A program made the position numbers and the translations under genes. The notes under the pieces were generated by a model. The model did not search any database and had not been told where the DNA came from. It saw only the letters and a list, made by a program, of their open reading frames with translations. Shown piece by piece: positions 21,601 to 34,229 of a stretch of 41,821 nucleotides of DNA; positions within the stretch are counted from its first letter, which is position 1; the number at the start of each line of letters is the position of its first letter. The DNA lies in the NCBI GenBank assembly GCA_027604505.1, contig JADIIX010000167.1:1-41821 (forward strand), given 5' to 3'. Origin of the DNA: Gonapodya sp. JEL0774 (taxonomy: Eukaryota; Monoblepharomycota; Monoblepharidomycetes; Monoblepharidales; Gonapodyaceae).

Positions 21601-24600
21601 GAAGGACGAGAAATGGAGGGAAGAGGCGTGGAGGGATGTCAGGTGCTCGGAAGGGGAACCTCCCGCCGAAGCATTTTCCGAGAGAATGGTTTGGCGTGGT
21701 GAGGGAGGCAAGGTACGCGAGAGTGTGGGTAACAATGAGCAAGTAGTGGACGATGTCGAGAAGGAAGGACAAGTGTCTCGACTAAATGGTGACATCGATA
21801 TTGATTCTGTTCTCGAGGACCACATGACGATACCTCAATTATCCGTGAATGACGCAGTCACTTTGGATGATCCAGAGTTTGGTATTGGCATCGAACCGGA
21901 TACGCAGGTAGATTGGGATCTGTTGAGTGTTGCTGCGGCATTTGAGGAAATCGTCGCAGTTGCAGCGGAATTATCGGCGAAGGGTCTGCGCATCGACGAA
22001 GATGGGTCGTTAGTACGTGAGGGTGAAAGGGCGTCATGGTATCAGGACGACGAGGAGGAGGACCCCCCACCATTGGACGATACCGGGGTTCCAACTCATG
22101 CGGGGTTCGCGGAGATTGCCCCCGCTTATGTTCCCAGTGGGGTCGTAGATGATGGGCTAGACGCAGGTGGAGTACAAGAGGACCACTTCACCAGTGAAGA
22201 CGACGACGGAAATGATAAGGTGCATCCCCTGCATTTTGATGATGAGCAGGAGGATGAGCACGGGGATGGTGAACTTGAATTGTTGGAGGTCGGACACTTG
22301 AACATTGATCATCCCCCAAACGTAATCACGGGTCTTGGGGAAGCTATCTCCCTTTCTGGAGAAGAGCATGTGTCGAGAGCCTACGAGATGGAGTTTGAGA
22401 GGAGCAAACGAGAGGTGGAGGAGATGGTGGAGGTTGCCGAGCGGTTGAGTGCGAAGGTGAGTTGTACCTGTTGGATGAAAATTGGGGGGAGGGAAACTCA
22501 CTTTGAACCCTTTCGGTTTGATGCGGTACTCGCATCGGTCCGGTGTGCAGATGCGAACTACGCTTGAGACCCTCGACGAGCGAATTCGTGTCGCCGACCA
22601 ATCAACTTATGACCAGCTTGCAAAGGAGGACGAGCGATGGGGGCAGAAGGCCAGGAACAAACAGAGGTGTGTATCAGAAGTGGACGTATGGAGATATCAT
22701 TGCTGACTATGGCCTTCGGATGACAGAAATACGGAGAGGACAGGCGGTTGCATATGTGGTTTAAGCCCAAAAGAGGTGAAGCCTGGCAAGCTTCCGAAGA
22801 CCATGGTGGATTGCCAGAACTTCGATGTGGGTACCATATCAACCCTTTGAGTTTTCGAAACTTTCAACGGGGCTATCTGATCTTCCCTTCTATCAGTGCA
22901 CGAACGGTCCGTTTCATCTCTCGTGCATTGGTCTCGCACAACAACCCCGAGGCCGCTGGTTTTGCACCTCTTGTCTGCTCCTCGGCCATGGCCAGCTCGG
23001 CAACGGCGTGACCGGGTTGCTGGAGTACGACCCTCGCGCAAGGGAGATTGATGAACCACCTCCGAGAATCGTCCCCCTAGTGGCTCCCTTGCCACCACCC
23101 CCAAAGTTTCTACAGCAAGCTGCGAGGCTAGTCCCATCTCTCGATAAGCCGTCGACGGGGAGGCCACTGGGAAGACCGCCCAAGTCCCTCAAGGGTATAG
23201 TGCCGCGGAAAGCTGGGACAATTGGGCCTGGAGTGTTGGTGGGCCGGAGGGAGGCTGCACCCGCTGCTCCGTCCGCGAGGGAGTTAAGGAGGCTGAGAAG
23301 AAAGACGATGGAAAGTGACGATATCGTCAGGGAGCCTGTGGCTGTGGATCCGGTTCCATCAGAACCACCAACAGAGACACCTGTAAACGACAGCCGACTT
23401 CGAATGAGAAGAGCAACGACACGTGGAGCGCCTACAAACTTGGAGAAGACACCAGTACGGCAACTTCCAGCGAGAAGGGCTGCTACTATGAATGGTGGAA
23501 TTACTTCCCGCTTGACCCAGGATGAGGGCGTTCGGGCTGAGCAATCGATTCCTGATGGGAGACCATCTCCAGGCAAACGACTCAAAAGGCTTACAATCCG
23601 GATTAACACTTCCTTGATCACACGTTCTCCCCTGGACACAGTCAATAATCAAACGGAAGGGAACACGATTTTCGTCGCTTCTAACGACGATCCGCGTGTC
23701 CCTGTAGCTGGTGGAGGAGTGTGCATGTCTCCTTCAACAATGGAGAGCGGGCAAGTGGGAGATGTGTTCGACTCAGTCCTGTCGGATGTCTCACGAGTTG
23801 CGACCGGAGACATGGAGGCGGACCGAGAGGTTGTGGGGATGAACGTCGGGGAACTTGCACGTGGTGAACCAGCAAATATATTTGAAGAAGGCGCAATAGC
23901 GATCAAGGGTGATCTTGGCAGTACTGCTGATTGTGATATGGATATAGCCGACGTTACTCCTGTGATTCCGGTTCGTATGGATGCGGACGAACAGTCTCCT
24001 CCAAGCACTTTGCACGACACCCCCCCTTATTCTGCCGCGACTGCTCCGTGTGACGACGCATCTCCCTTGACTCGAGACTCTTCACAGCTTCTCACTGCAG
24101 CTGTGACAATCACTCCTGCTCGCTCTGCTAGCCGTAGATCGTCCAACACGCAGACTGCTGTGGGTGATAGTGATCAAGGAGCCGGAGCGCCAACAGCCCC
24201 TCGAAAATGGAGTTCCGATACTAGCGGCAGTTTAAGAGTTGAACTCGAGCCGTGGCCGAGTGTGTCCAAGTCGCTTAAAATAACGTTTAAGCCTGCATTG
24301 GCGATGTCAGGGGCGATTGAGAAGCATCCACCAACTAGAAAAGTTGATGCACAGAGTCAGCAATCTGTTCCAACTAAAGGCGGTAAAGGCAACCTCGTGA
24401 TTACCTCCGCTGTCGCTCGGCAAGCCTCGGGTGATGTAGAGAGGTCTCTGAGTCTTCCCATCAAGAACACATTGGCGGAGAAGAATATGATTGGTGGAGC
24501 GGTCTATTCGGCCAAGTTGCGTGGATCAGTTCGTGAGGACCTCTCTGGCGAATCATCACGTGACAAGATCCTGGCGCCCGCTCCGTCGCAAAAAGTTCGA

Positions 24601-26154
24601 GGCAAATCGTGGAAGGATCGAGAATCCACGAATGATTTTGTGATTCTGCCCCATGAACTGTCGTCTAATGGTTTGAAAACATATTCTCTCAACCGGAATT
24701 CCCCGCGACACAATGGTCTAAGTTCTTCAACCCTTCCTCGTCGAAAGACGATAATTCCTGTATCGGATCGTGCAACACGGGCACAGAGCGCCGCGCTTTC
24801 CAAGGAGATAATTGACCAGGGAGACGCGGATGATGAGAGCGATGGGATGGGGAAAGTACGGAGCGGAGTGAAAGTGGCCAAGATTGGTCGAATCCGTGGC
24901 GCAACCAGCGGTGAAGGCAGTGGCGGGCTCTTCAAGGAGAAAGTAGGCCCACGAAGTGGTTTGCGGGGAAATCCAAGCGGAATCGTTAAACTCAATCGAG
25001 AAGCAGTATGTTCCAGTCGTCAGCGACCTGCTGCAGTCGCTTTGTCAACTGCATCGTACACTGAGGATGATGGTACCGAACCTTCGGAAGACGATTCTGG
25101 GTCCAACTCATTTGTGTCTGTTTCCGGTGGTCTGCGCTATTCGGAACCCACCATGCCACCTGGACGGCCTAATGTTGTGGGAGCTGCTGCATCTGTCGGA
25201 GCTCGATCACGGTCGATTCGTCCTGCTGGCTTCTACGCGCGACCCAAGCGTTCGGGCCCTACAACGAAATCAACGGTCATTTTCCGGCGTATCGTCAAAC
25301 TTGCGCCATCGCAGGAGACTCAACGAAGACCTCAACGGAAAGTCCCGACTGTGAGCAATTCTGGTACCTATGACGACTCAGGGGATGAAGGGGGCGGGTC
25401 CGTAGGTGATCCTAGTGACTCTGAGCCGGTCAGCAGCGAAGAGGCATCTGATGATGAAAATGTTGCCATCGGGAATGGAAAGAAACAACCCCAGGTTACC
25501 GTTGAAATTGCGTATCCCTCGCGGGATTCCAGCTTGCGGCGAAGTGCACGCCCTTCCAAGCGCCCTGTCGGTGAGCTATCTCTGGACGCAGGTCAGCAGA
25601 ATACCAAACGGCGACTACTTTCCCGAGATGTGGAGGTCCTGGTGCCCACTAAAACTCTTACCGGAAAAAGGATGCGAGAGGAAGAACCATTGGCTCAGGG
25701 TGGTGCCACAAAGCGCCTGCGAAGAACGTCTTCACGGCTGAAGCAGAACTTGAACTCATTCGACGAAACTTCGTTGGACCCCGAAGGTCAGGAACACACA
25801 AATGGCGGCGCACATGATGGTTTGGTCGAGCTTGCCAATGCGAATGCCTCCACATCTTTGAGATCGTCTTCGTCGCGGCAAGAAAAGGCTCGTCGGCCCA
25901 CTGTAAATAGCTCCTCGTCAGCTCCTCCCTCGGCAGAACCACCTCCTCACACAAGCAGCTCCATCAGCAAATGGTCCGACGCTTCGTCAGTCACGGATGA
26001 GGACCTTGTTTCGGACTATGAGGAGCAGCGTGTTGGGACGAAGGTCAATGGATGGCCCTCCGGGAATCTGGGAAAGAGAACAACGCTCAGAGTGACCGCC
26101 GTCAGGAGGGGTTGTGGGATACCAGGTGGAGTGAACGGGGATAGTCATTTGTAA
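18656..26154 (+). CDS. Large PHD-finger protein with AT-hooks, 5 exons
   Basis: Exons 18656-20870, 20979-22456, 22551-22666, 22727-22826 and 22897-26154 join in phase to 2,388 residues (nine fewer if the ATG at 18683 is used). Exon 1 is Ser/Pro/Ala-rich and disordered, with an AT-hook cluster near residues 482-495 (GRGRGRPRGRPRST). Exon 3 is a short charged helix. Exons 3-5 build a PHD finger at about 1278-1329: CICG, VDCQNFD, then CTNGPFHLSC, and GRWFCTSC, giving the full C4HC3 set. The fold is split across two introns. A second hook-like motif (GRPLGRPPKS) follows soon after. The remaining ~1,000 residues are disordered and rich in Ser, Arg and Asp/Glu. The role is probably chromatin reading in the nucleus. 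The position before FH usually held by Trp in H3K4me3-binding fingers is Pro (GPFH). Confidence 0.85.
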
Positions 26155-26310
26155 ATATTGCCTTTGTCAAATTCAATAATGACTTAGATCGAATTGACAT
26201 GTAAATCGTCTGCACTTGGTACATGTAACACAATCACACTCATGGTCACAAGCGGTTACATGCTATTGACAATCTGCGATCTGATAAGTTTATTGGTGAA
26301 TACAACATTA
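26155..26310. terminator. Convergent 3' flanks of the PHD gene and ATP23
   Basis: 156 bp between two stop codons on opposite strands. AT-rich, with aataatga shortly after the PHD stop as a possible polyadenylation context. No gene. Confidence 0.4.
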
Positions 26311-27498
26311 TTATGGATAGATTTCGTCGAAGGGCGCCGTATCTTTGAAACACGTATCGAACACTTCCTCCACCACACGTTCAGCGAACCCTGGCCTCGT
26401 ACAAAATGGATTTTGTCGGACAGAGAGAATGGCTCTTCGTTTGACGCAAGCCTGGTGATGAATTTGTGCATCAGACCAGTGATGAGCACTACTTTCAGCT
26501 CTCCGTTCGCTAAGCTCACTTGATGTCCTTTCGTAATCCCAAAGTGCCCCCTCCGAAACTCTCGAAGGAGCCCACATTCTGTTGAAAGGGAGCTTGCGCG
26601 GATCTCGGAGCAGGCGTATTGGCGACAGTTGGTCCAATCCACCCTCGTGGTGCAGTGATCGTAAGCGTGAATAAGCTCATGAGCGAGGGTTTCCTGTTGA
26701 TTAAAAATTCAAATTCTCGCTTCCCAGATTGATCAAATTTATCAAATTTGTTTCTCAATTTCCTTACCTCCACGTGTTTCTTATCAAAGAGGGAGTTTTG
26801 ACACAGAACTACACCGACTTCGGGGGAGAAGCCACCAGCTCTGGACTTATCGCACGGTGCACACTTGAAATGCTGCTTTGGATCAAATGGGCAACCTGCT
26901 TTGCCCAGATTCTGAATGAGAAAATGGAGGAGGGGGCCTAAATAAATGAGTTGAGAGGAAAGGATAGAGATCGCATCGCGAAAAGGCAAATATTTTGGAA
27001 TACGAAGGAAGCATTTAGGCGTAGTTGCTCAGATGAACTCGGCTGAAACTTTGACTTTTGTTGTCGCTACTCACTGTCCTTCACGACAATGTTCATCCAC
27101 TTTTCGCATCTCTCTCGTTGACTCAAATCACCAAGTTCAAGTTCACCGGGCTGAACATCGATTCTCTGCTCAGACCCATCCACGGTGGGGTATGAACCCC
27201 TTTGATCCGTAGAATGAGCGTCTCCGATTGCCGGTGGAGGTTTCATGAGCGATGCCACCAGCTCCGCTTGCGAGGATTGGGATTGATTGGGAAGAAGAGG
27301 AGAAGGCTCGGATGCCTTTGAAGGCCCGTAAATGAAAAACGACATGGAGTTCCGCCATCTGTAGAACGCAGGAGAAGGAACAACGTCGCGTGCTGGTGCG
27401 ATCTCCGCATGTCTATTGGAAGTTGTTGCAGGAGCCGATGGCGGGTTCGCGGTAGGATTAGATGGCGGTGATGCAGGGGAAAACATTTCGAATGACAT
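26311..27498 (-). CDS. ATP23: Mitochondrial inner membrane protease ATP23 (M76 metallopeptidase)
   Basis: Four exons in phase: 27498-27075, 26937-26768, 26693-26520, 26451-26311, giving 302 residues; introns are 137, 74 and 68 nt. ATP23 is an intermembrane-space zinc protease and chaperone that, in yeast, processes the ATP synthase subunit Atp6 and helps assemble Fo. Visible signatures: CEKWMNIVVKDS, GCPFDPKQHFKCAPCD, GGFSPEVGVVLCQN, the zinc site HELIHAYDHC (HELIH at 203-207), ACSEIRAS, RRGHFG, and the C-terminal VFDTCFKDTAPFDEIYP. All expected blocks are present in order and nothing is broken. The N-terminal ~130 residues are a Pro/Ser-rich extension not typical of the core family. ATP23 homologues are often nearer 200-280 residues. 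The twin-Cys-type pattern suits oxidative import, but no import experiment is implied. Confidence 0.95.
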
Positions 27499-28613
27499 TA
27501 TGGGGTAGTGATGCTCCTGAAATCAAAAGTTCTGTGACGTGGAGAGCACCAGTAACATAAATAGCAACTCCAAGCTCTACAGAGACCAGCTTGTAGCGCA
27601 TATGAGCGAGACTTACAGCCTCTAGTGAATTCGAAATTGACTGTATCCTCAATCAAATCAATTCTGAAGCAGGTATTCGGAAACCCATATCGATAAAGAA
27701 AGCCACTGCTTCCTTAGTGCATGGAATTGCACAAACCCAGCGTTGTTTTTCGATTGATAACAACAGATGATATTCCAAGTAGTAACTACATGGTCTCACC
27801 AGTATAATTTATTGCATCATGATTATGTGGATCGTCTTACATTAGAATGCACTACAGTATGCAAAAAACACCATCTACCGCCGCGCTTCCGCCCACTCCG
27901 CAATCAGCCATGAGACTGACACGGAGACAAGCTCACGGACGTTACAATGCTGTAGATTCCCCGAGCATATTGCAAGAATACGCACCAGGCGAGAGGCAGC
28001 ACGCCAGTGGAATCTGCAAATGGGAGCCAGCAGCTGCGCTGCGCTACAACATGGCAACCTCCTTGTACGGCTGGAGGCCCGACTTTGCACCGCTCGAAGA
28101 CACTCGCGTTCCAAGGCACACCCCCGATCGAGCGCGCGGACCTGGGATCCCCCCCCCCGTGTCCGGATAGCGTTGGTGGACCACTAGCAGAATTCAGAGG
28201 GAGTTTTTGGCGTATGTCGTTCGGCCATGTCGACCAGGTCTCGGTGAGGAAAGGCGGTCTTGGCGGTCTTGAAGCAGCGCCCGTAGAGATCGTCGAAGGC
28301 CTAGCGAACAGAAGCAATTACCCAAATAGCGTTCGGAAAGGTTGATGGACGCTGACTACGGGTCTGCGCGGGTCCACGAACCTAGGTGAAGTCGATGATT
28401 GTTGTCAATGCGCACTTGGGGACTTATCTGTGTCATGAGACCCTTGACACCAATGTGGCACATTCTTTGTATTACAATGTACTTCGCATCTGATCATTCC
28501 GACGTGCCAGGGATCTCACAGGGTCGGAGAAGACCTTTGTTTGTGTAATCATTATCTTTTAGTGGTATCAGTTGTATGTTACATATACAGTAACCGACCT
28601 AGCCAGTCAGTGA
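27499..28613. other. Intergenic region between ATP23 and the PPR-like gene
   Basis: 1.1 kb between two minus-strand genes, holding the ATP23 promoter and the 3' flank of the PPR-like gene. No family match. A minus-strand frame of 137 codons (27904-28317) overlaps plus-strand frames of similar length and is not credible. A run of C occurs at about 28150-28159. Confidence 0.4.
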
Positions 28614-31600
28614 TCAATCACGCATCGACTGGTCATACGAGCCGTACTTCTCCTCCCTCTTTTCCTGCTTCAAGCGGTCCACCATACTTCTATAATCCCG
28701 TTCTCCGACCGCCTTCCGCACCGTTTTCAGAACCAACGTCACTTTCTCCACGTCCCCGCGTTCAGCCAGCGCTCGCACGAGCATTTCCGCGATTTTGCGG
28801 TCCCGCGCATCAAACGTCTCTGGAACGTACCGCTTCCAGATCCCATACGCGCGGTCGAGACGGTCCTCCCATGTGTCCGAATTGATCATGGCCGCGACAC
28901 AGTGGGACATGACGTCTGCCCCACGCTGGCCCTGCCCAGCGGCCAAGTCCGGGTCCGGTGTCAGTGCCATGGTGCGCTCCCACGACTCCGCAACTCGTTC
29001 AGCCCACTCTCCGTCGCGAGCTTCGAAAGCAGCTTGTGCCATGGTCACGTGGAACGTCTCGTCTGGTGCCTTCACCACACCGTCCCACATTCCACCAGGT
29101 TGGGCTTTCTCCAAGACACGGTATGCTTCTTCGACAGATCGGTGATTGAGTTGGAGCAGGACAGCGAGAGAGAGAACCGACGATGGCATCGGGGCGTCGT
29201 GCGCAGGTGCTTGGGCAGCATCCGCCAACACCACGCGAGCTGGGTCAAGACCGGACGTCTTGTACGCTGCAGCGGCCCGGTCCAGAGCAATGAGATACTC
29301 TTCGTCACTTTGTGCGAATTCTCTGGCCGCTTTGGCGACATGACTGAGTAACCCATCCGGCGTGGTCGAATTATTGCGGCTGATGAGACAAAGGTAAGCG
29401 AGAACATGTGACCAGTCGGGTCGAGGCGGGGCGCGGAGAAATGACAAGAGGATTGGTTGATGGACCGATTCGGGGATGGGTGCCGAGGTGTTCTTGTACC
29501 AATGCTCGATCAAAGTCGTCGAGAATTTACCCAAACCTTTTCGAGCTGAAAAATCTGCAAGCTTCTTGAAAGTACTCTTTAGATAGGTGGGAGTTTGTGA
29601 TTTTTATCAGTATATTTTTTGTTGTTGTTGTTGTTGTTGTTTTGTTTTGTTTTGTTTTCGCGTGAATAATGGTAAGTAAGTCAAACCAGTCTTGCGTGCT
29701 GCTTTCGCGACTCCACCTACCTCCGACACCGCCCCCGCCACGTCGGTTTCCCAAACCCTGAGCACCACATCCACCAAATCATTCGCCGCCATCCGTCCCA
29801 ACGCCATCTCCACCATCTCCTTCCTCGCTGTCCAGTCCCAGTGCCGCGTCCACGACAGAGCCCGCAGCGCCATCATCGAGAGCGTTCCCTTGGCGTCTGT
29901 GTCGTCGTCGTGGGTCTCGCTCGTAGAGGATTGCACATCCCGTCGTGGTGGTTCTGGACCGAGCGACGGCAGTGGGGTGGTGGTGGTGGTGATGGGATCG
30001 CCGAGTGGGTCTGGAAACAGCCCCGGCATGAGATCCGCCGGCAAGAGTGCCTCTGGCGTGAGTGCGGCCGACTGTGTTGGTGACAGAACCGCCGCTGCTG
30101 TCCGGTGTACCGGTGTCGTAGGTGCAGCTGCAGCCGTGTGCGCCGGTGCCGGTGCCGCCGGCGTGAGTGCCGATACGAGATGCAGCACGGGCACTCTGAG
30201 CGTGGGGTGGATCCTTCCAGCACCTGCACCAGGACCACCGTTCTCGTGCTCGTGCTCGTGCTGAGCGCTGTTGTTGACAGATTCTGATTCGACAAGGGAA
30301 GCGAGTTGGTCGAAGGAGGACTGGAGGAACTCGAGATGGAACGAGGAAGGAAGGGTGGGCATAGGCATGGGCATGGGCATTGGCAGGGGCGGGTCCGGGT
30401 CCTGTTCCCGTCGTCGGTCCTCCGCCGCCGAATAATTGTACCGGTACTTTTCGTTGTAGTTGGCTTCCGCCCCGTCTTTCGCGGCCTCTTGTACCAGCCC
30501 GACCACATCGTAGATTGCGTACAGCGGGTCACCACCGTGGTCGTGGTCGGGTGGGAGACCGGCGAGGATGTCGTGGAGGGTGGTGACGTCGAGGTTTGGA
30601 AGACAGGCCTGGGATCCACCACATGAACAGAGAGAGCGGAGCGCGCGCGCATTGTTAATTCATCACATCACCACACGACTGCTTGTCCTTGTCCTCGTCC
30701 TTCCTTGTCCATCCAAACCAACCCACAATACCTCTCTCTCTCGTCCACTTGCCGACCCCACCAACCGAACCGGCCGGACTCACCTCGGCGGCCAACCTCA
30801 CATGCTCCCGGCCCACCCTCACGCCCGCCTCGTTCTTTTTCTCGGCCACTTGAGCCTCCTGCAACACACTGGCGGCCGTCCGCGAGTGGCCCAGCACTCG
30901 ACAAGCCAAAAGGACTGCGTCGTAGTGGTCTTGGGTGGGCGTGGAGGGGTACAGGGGATGGTGGGTGCTTGGTGACGTGGCAAGAGAGGGGACGCGCTCT
31001 GACGGTGTAAGTGTGTGTGTAGGCGAGCAGGAGGGGGGGGGGCGAAGTTGGGGGATGGTGTAGGAATGGGCCCAACGCGATGTCGCAGGCGAGAGAGAGC
31101 ATAATTTGGGGTAGGGAGAGATGTGTGTGTGGAACGGTGTTGGAACGGCCCACCCACCACCCACCACGACGTGCGACGTGACAGGGGAAGAGATCCGTCG
31201 TTCAAACAAAGGTCAAACGAAATTGAAAGTCATCTAGCCAACAACGCTCGATATGGGCCTGGACCGCTCGCTCACCTTTTTGAAACATGTCGAAGAAACT
31301 ATCGAAATCGTCCAACCGGCCGGCGCCGGCCGCCGCACCCGCCGCACTACCACCACCACCTCTCGCACCAGCACCCGCACCCGCCCCTGCCCCTGCCCCA
31401 TCCGCGGCGAACGCACACTCCCAGTTCCACACGATATGCCTAGCCAGCTGAATGGCTCTCTCCTCCGGAGTTCTGAGGACGCGCCTGTTTCGAATGAGCA
31501 TGACCAAAGGGTTGGAGGTGCGAAAGGCGGTGCCGAGCTCGGGGAGCAACGAGCTGGCGCGGAGTTCGCGGTAGGAGCACAAGATGTGGTACAGGTGGTA

Positions 31601-32203
31601 ACCGCGGACTTGGGCGGCTTTGTGTGGGTCCAGAGCGGGGGGGGCCAGGTTGTCGGGTTCCATGTCCTCGTCCTCGTCCTCGTTCATGGCCCTCAACAAC
31701 TGTGTGTCTGAGGAGGAGGAGGCGGCGGCTCCTGGACTTGTCCTTGTTGTTGTCCCCTTGAACAAGTCGCCGAGATCCAGACCAATCATGCTTCGCATTC
31801 CGTGCCTGGTGGTCTTTTTTTTGGGTTGAGCGTGTTTGAGGGGATACTGGGCCAACATCAAATGACTCCTTAGGGGACTGGCAGTGTCGAGGGTTATGGG
31901 TGCAGTAGAAAACAGGGAGGGAGGGACGTAAGCATCAGGATGAGAGTTGGTGGTGGTGGGTTGAGCATGGGAGGTTGGGTGCGGTGGTGGAAGGAGGGGG
32001 GGGGGTGAGGTGGGGGGATTGGAAGGCGGGGACGGGGACGAGGAGGAGGAGAAGGAGGCGGGAGATGGGATTTGGGGATGTGATTGGAGTGAGTTGAACA
32101 AGGTGGGGAGAGAGGTTGAGTCGCGATATTTGCGATACGAAGATTGAGGGAGAGAGGAAGGGATGGCAGGGAAGGCAGGGTGGAGAGAGCGCAGTTTTGA
32201 CAT
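28614..32203 (-). CDS. PPR-like helical protein, probably mitochondrial
   Basis: Exons 32203-31276, 30998-30784, 30608-29721, 29564-28614 join in phase to 993 residues. The chosen ATG at 32203 has A at -3 and starts a basic, Ser-rich, acid-poor leader (MSKLRSLHPAFPAIPSS, SYRKYRDS), as in mitochondrial targeting sequences. The C-terminal two-thirds are alpha-helical pairs reminiscent of pentatricopeptide repeats: HYDAVLLACRVLGHSRTAAS, EEAYRVLEKAQ, DRAYGIWKRYVPE, MLVRALAERGDVEKV. Such proteins bind organellar RNA and act in its processing or translation. Repeats are degenerate, so a generic helical-repeat protein is possible. Low-complexity Ala/Gly and Pro/Thr insertions lie in exons 1 and 3. 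Introns of 277, 175 and 156 nt are longer than elsewhere. The last contains a microsatellite. The specific RNA target cannot be told. Confidence 0.65.
29621..29657. repeat. (GTT)n and (TTTTG)n microsatellite in an intron
   Basis: About seven GTT units run from 29621, followed by three to four TTTTG units to about 29657. They sit inside the third intron of the PPR-like gene. On the coding strand they read as CAA and CAAAA repeats. Confidence 0.9.
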
Positions 32204-32584
32204 TTTTGAGGGAGAGGAAGAAAAAAAGAGGGAGAGAAGAGGGGATGGGGGGATGGGTGGATGGGTGGGTCTGGGTTGTCTGCGTGGTCTGCGTGGTCTG
32301 GGTGGTATGGTCGGCCCAGGTTGTGAAATCAATGTGGATTGAAGCTGTGGCCCCCTCGAGCACTGAACAGGAAATCAAGGTGGAGACCCCCGGGAGCAGG
32401 CGAGGTGGACACGTCTCTATGTTATGGATGCAATGTACAATACCGAGACTTGATAATCAATTTACAATGACCGTGTTTCAGACCCTCATGACGGGGTTTG
32501 GAAGGACCACAGCATGACGTGGTCACAGCAACCACCGAAAACCGCAAACCAACAACATCACCCAATCCAATCGGAAACCCCATC
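32204..32584. promoter_or_regulatory. Divergent intergenic region
   Basis: 381 bp separate the starts of the PPR-like gene (-) and the ankyrin-SH3 gene (+). It has a purine-rich plus strand near 32205-32265 and a (tggatggg)-like and (gtctgcgtg)-like run near 32245-32310. Shared promoter function is inferred from layout. Confidence 0.4.
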
Positions 32585-34229
32585 ATGGCAAACACACGGG
32601 ACGTCCAACTCATCGAAGCGGTTGAAGACGGGCAGGCACCGCGGGTCCGACAGCTGTTGCGCGAAGGGGCAAACCCGAACGCGCGGAAGCGGGTCACACT
32701 GACATGCACGACGATCAACGGGCAGACGAAAACCGAAACTGTGGAATGCGAATCCGTGCTGGCTTTCGGCATCCTGCATGTGCATGAGGAAGTTGTGAAG
32801 GCGTTGCTGGAAGGAGGCGCCGATCCCAACGGGGCGTGTGAATGGAAACGCGCATACTGGAGTGACTGGATGGGTCCGTGCAATGCAGACAATTGGAGCA
32901 GGATGCGTTGGATCGCAACGTATTTGTTCCCTTCTGCCCTGACGCTGGCGGTGGTGCGCGGTGGGACGAGGACGTGGTACGACAACACCACAATCGTTCT
33001 ACCAGACTCTGACAACCAACTCTCCATCAGTTTCAAGGGCGGCAACATCCAGCTGAGAAATCCCAGGGTTTTTCAGGACGTGTCCATCTCGTACTTCACT
33101 CTACGTCCTTCCCTCCCCATCGTCCGCCTCCTCCTCTCTCACGGTGCTGCGGTCACGCAGAGGGAGCTTGACGCCGCTCTCAAACAGCCAGATGTACGTT
33201 TCTTGCAAGCCCTCCAACACCATCAATCCCACCCTCCCACTCCAGTTCGACCTCTGGGCGGCCGCCCCCAACCCTTTTCTCCACCTACCACAGCACCTTC
33301 CTCATCTTCTCAACCCACTACTGAAGCCCTTCTATCCCTCCTTGCCAACAAGGATAGGGTGAATCAGGAGCTGCAGGCTGAAGTAGATCGACTCAAGGCG
33401 CGCAACGAGGAGCTTTCTGTGAGGACGGCAAAAGCTGAAAGTAAGGCAGACGAAGTGCAGAGGAGGAACTTGGACCTCGCAGCACGGAATACAACTCTGG
33501 AATCAGGAATCCAGGACCTCCAATCTGAAAACCGCGCCCTCTCCACAGAAACCCGCACTCTTTCAACAGAGAACCGCACCCTCTCGACCAAAAACGCAAC
33601 CCTGGAACGTGAGGTTGGGACCCTCCGCACGCAGCTTGCGTCCCTCCCACCTTCTCCTCCACCTCGTGAACCCCAACCACCCATCACAGTTCAGCGGCTC
33701 ATGTACGCCGTTGCAGACTTTGAAGCACAGGACACGGACGAATTCAACATCACAGTAGGGGACGCCATTTTCGTGAACTTGGAGTTCGCAGACGGGTGGG
33801 GATCGGTGAGTGCAACGTTGTTTGTTCGTCTCCATGTACCGTTTTGTCCGCAATCTTTCCCTGCATTGATCATGTATAACCAACTGCCGCGGCCCACGCA
33901 CTTCCCGCTCTTCATTTTAGGGACTGAACACCCGTACAAGTACCTCTGGCGCGTTCCCTATGGCCTGCGTCAGTGACACCCGCGACCGGCCTGTCCCCTC
34001 CCAACTCCCACTCAACCCACCCTCCTTCACCCTCCGCTACGACTCCCGCTCAACCCTCACCCTCGGCCCCACTCCTCCCCCCTCCTCCAACCCGTTCCGC
34101 CCTGTTCCCACCGCACCACCAACGTCCCAGTACTACCGAGACGTCGCAGGCCCGCCTCAACGGCCCACGTACCACCACACCGGACCGTCGCCACCACCTT
34201 CAGGCACGCGCGCGGGGTGTGGAGTCTAA
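32585..34229 (+). CDS. Ankyrin - coiled coil - SH3 protein
   Basis: Two exons, 32585-33805 and 33921-34229, give 509 residues; the intron is 115 nt. ATG 32585 is chosen because MANTRDVQLIEAVEDG opens the first ankyrin helix, though an in-frame ATG also exists at 32498. Ankyrin-like units: VRQLLREGANPNAR, VVKALLEGGADPNGA and, after an insert, VRLLLSHGAAVT. A coiled coil of about 100 residues follows (LQAEVDRLKARNEELSVR and repeated LSTENRTL heptads). The SH3 domain lies at about 373-426: YAVADFEAQDTDEFNITVGD, FADGWG, and across the intron TSGAFPMACV. The tail is Pro-rich (PTPPPSSNPF), which could be an SH3 ligand. A cytoplasmic scaffold is the likely role; partners are unknown. Combinations of this sort are frequent in chytrid-type fungi (family knowledge, not checked here). 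Confidence 0.85.

Noticed and set aside
30655-31209. 184-codon minus-strand frame considered as a separate gene
   Set aside because: Only 30998-30784 fits as an exon of the PPR-like gene; the rest is intron read-through.
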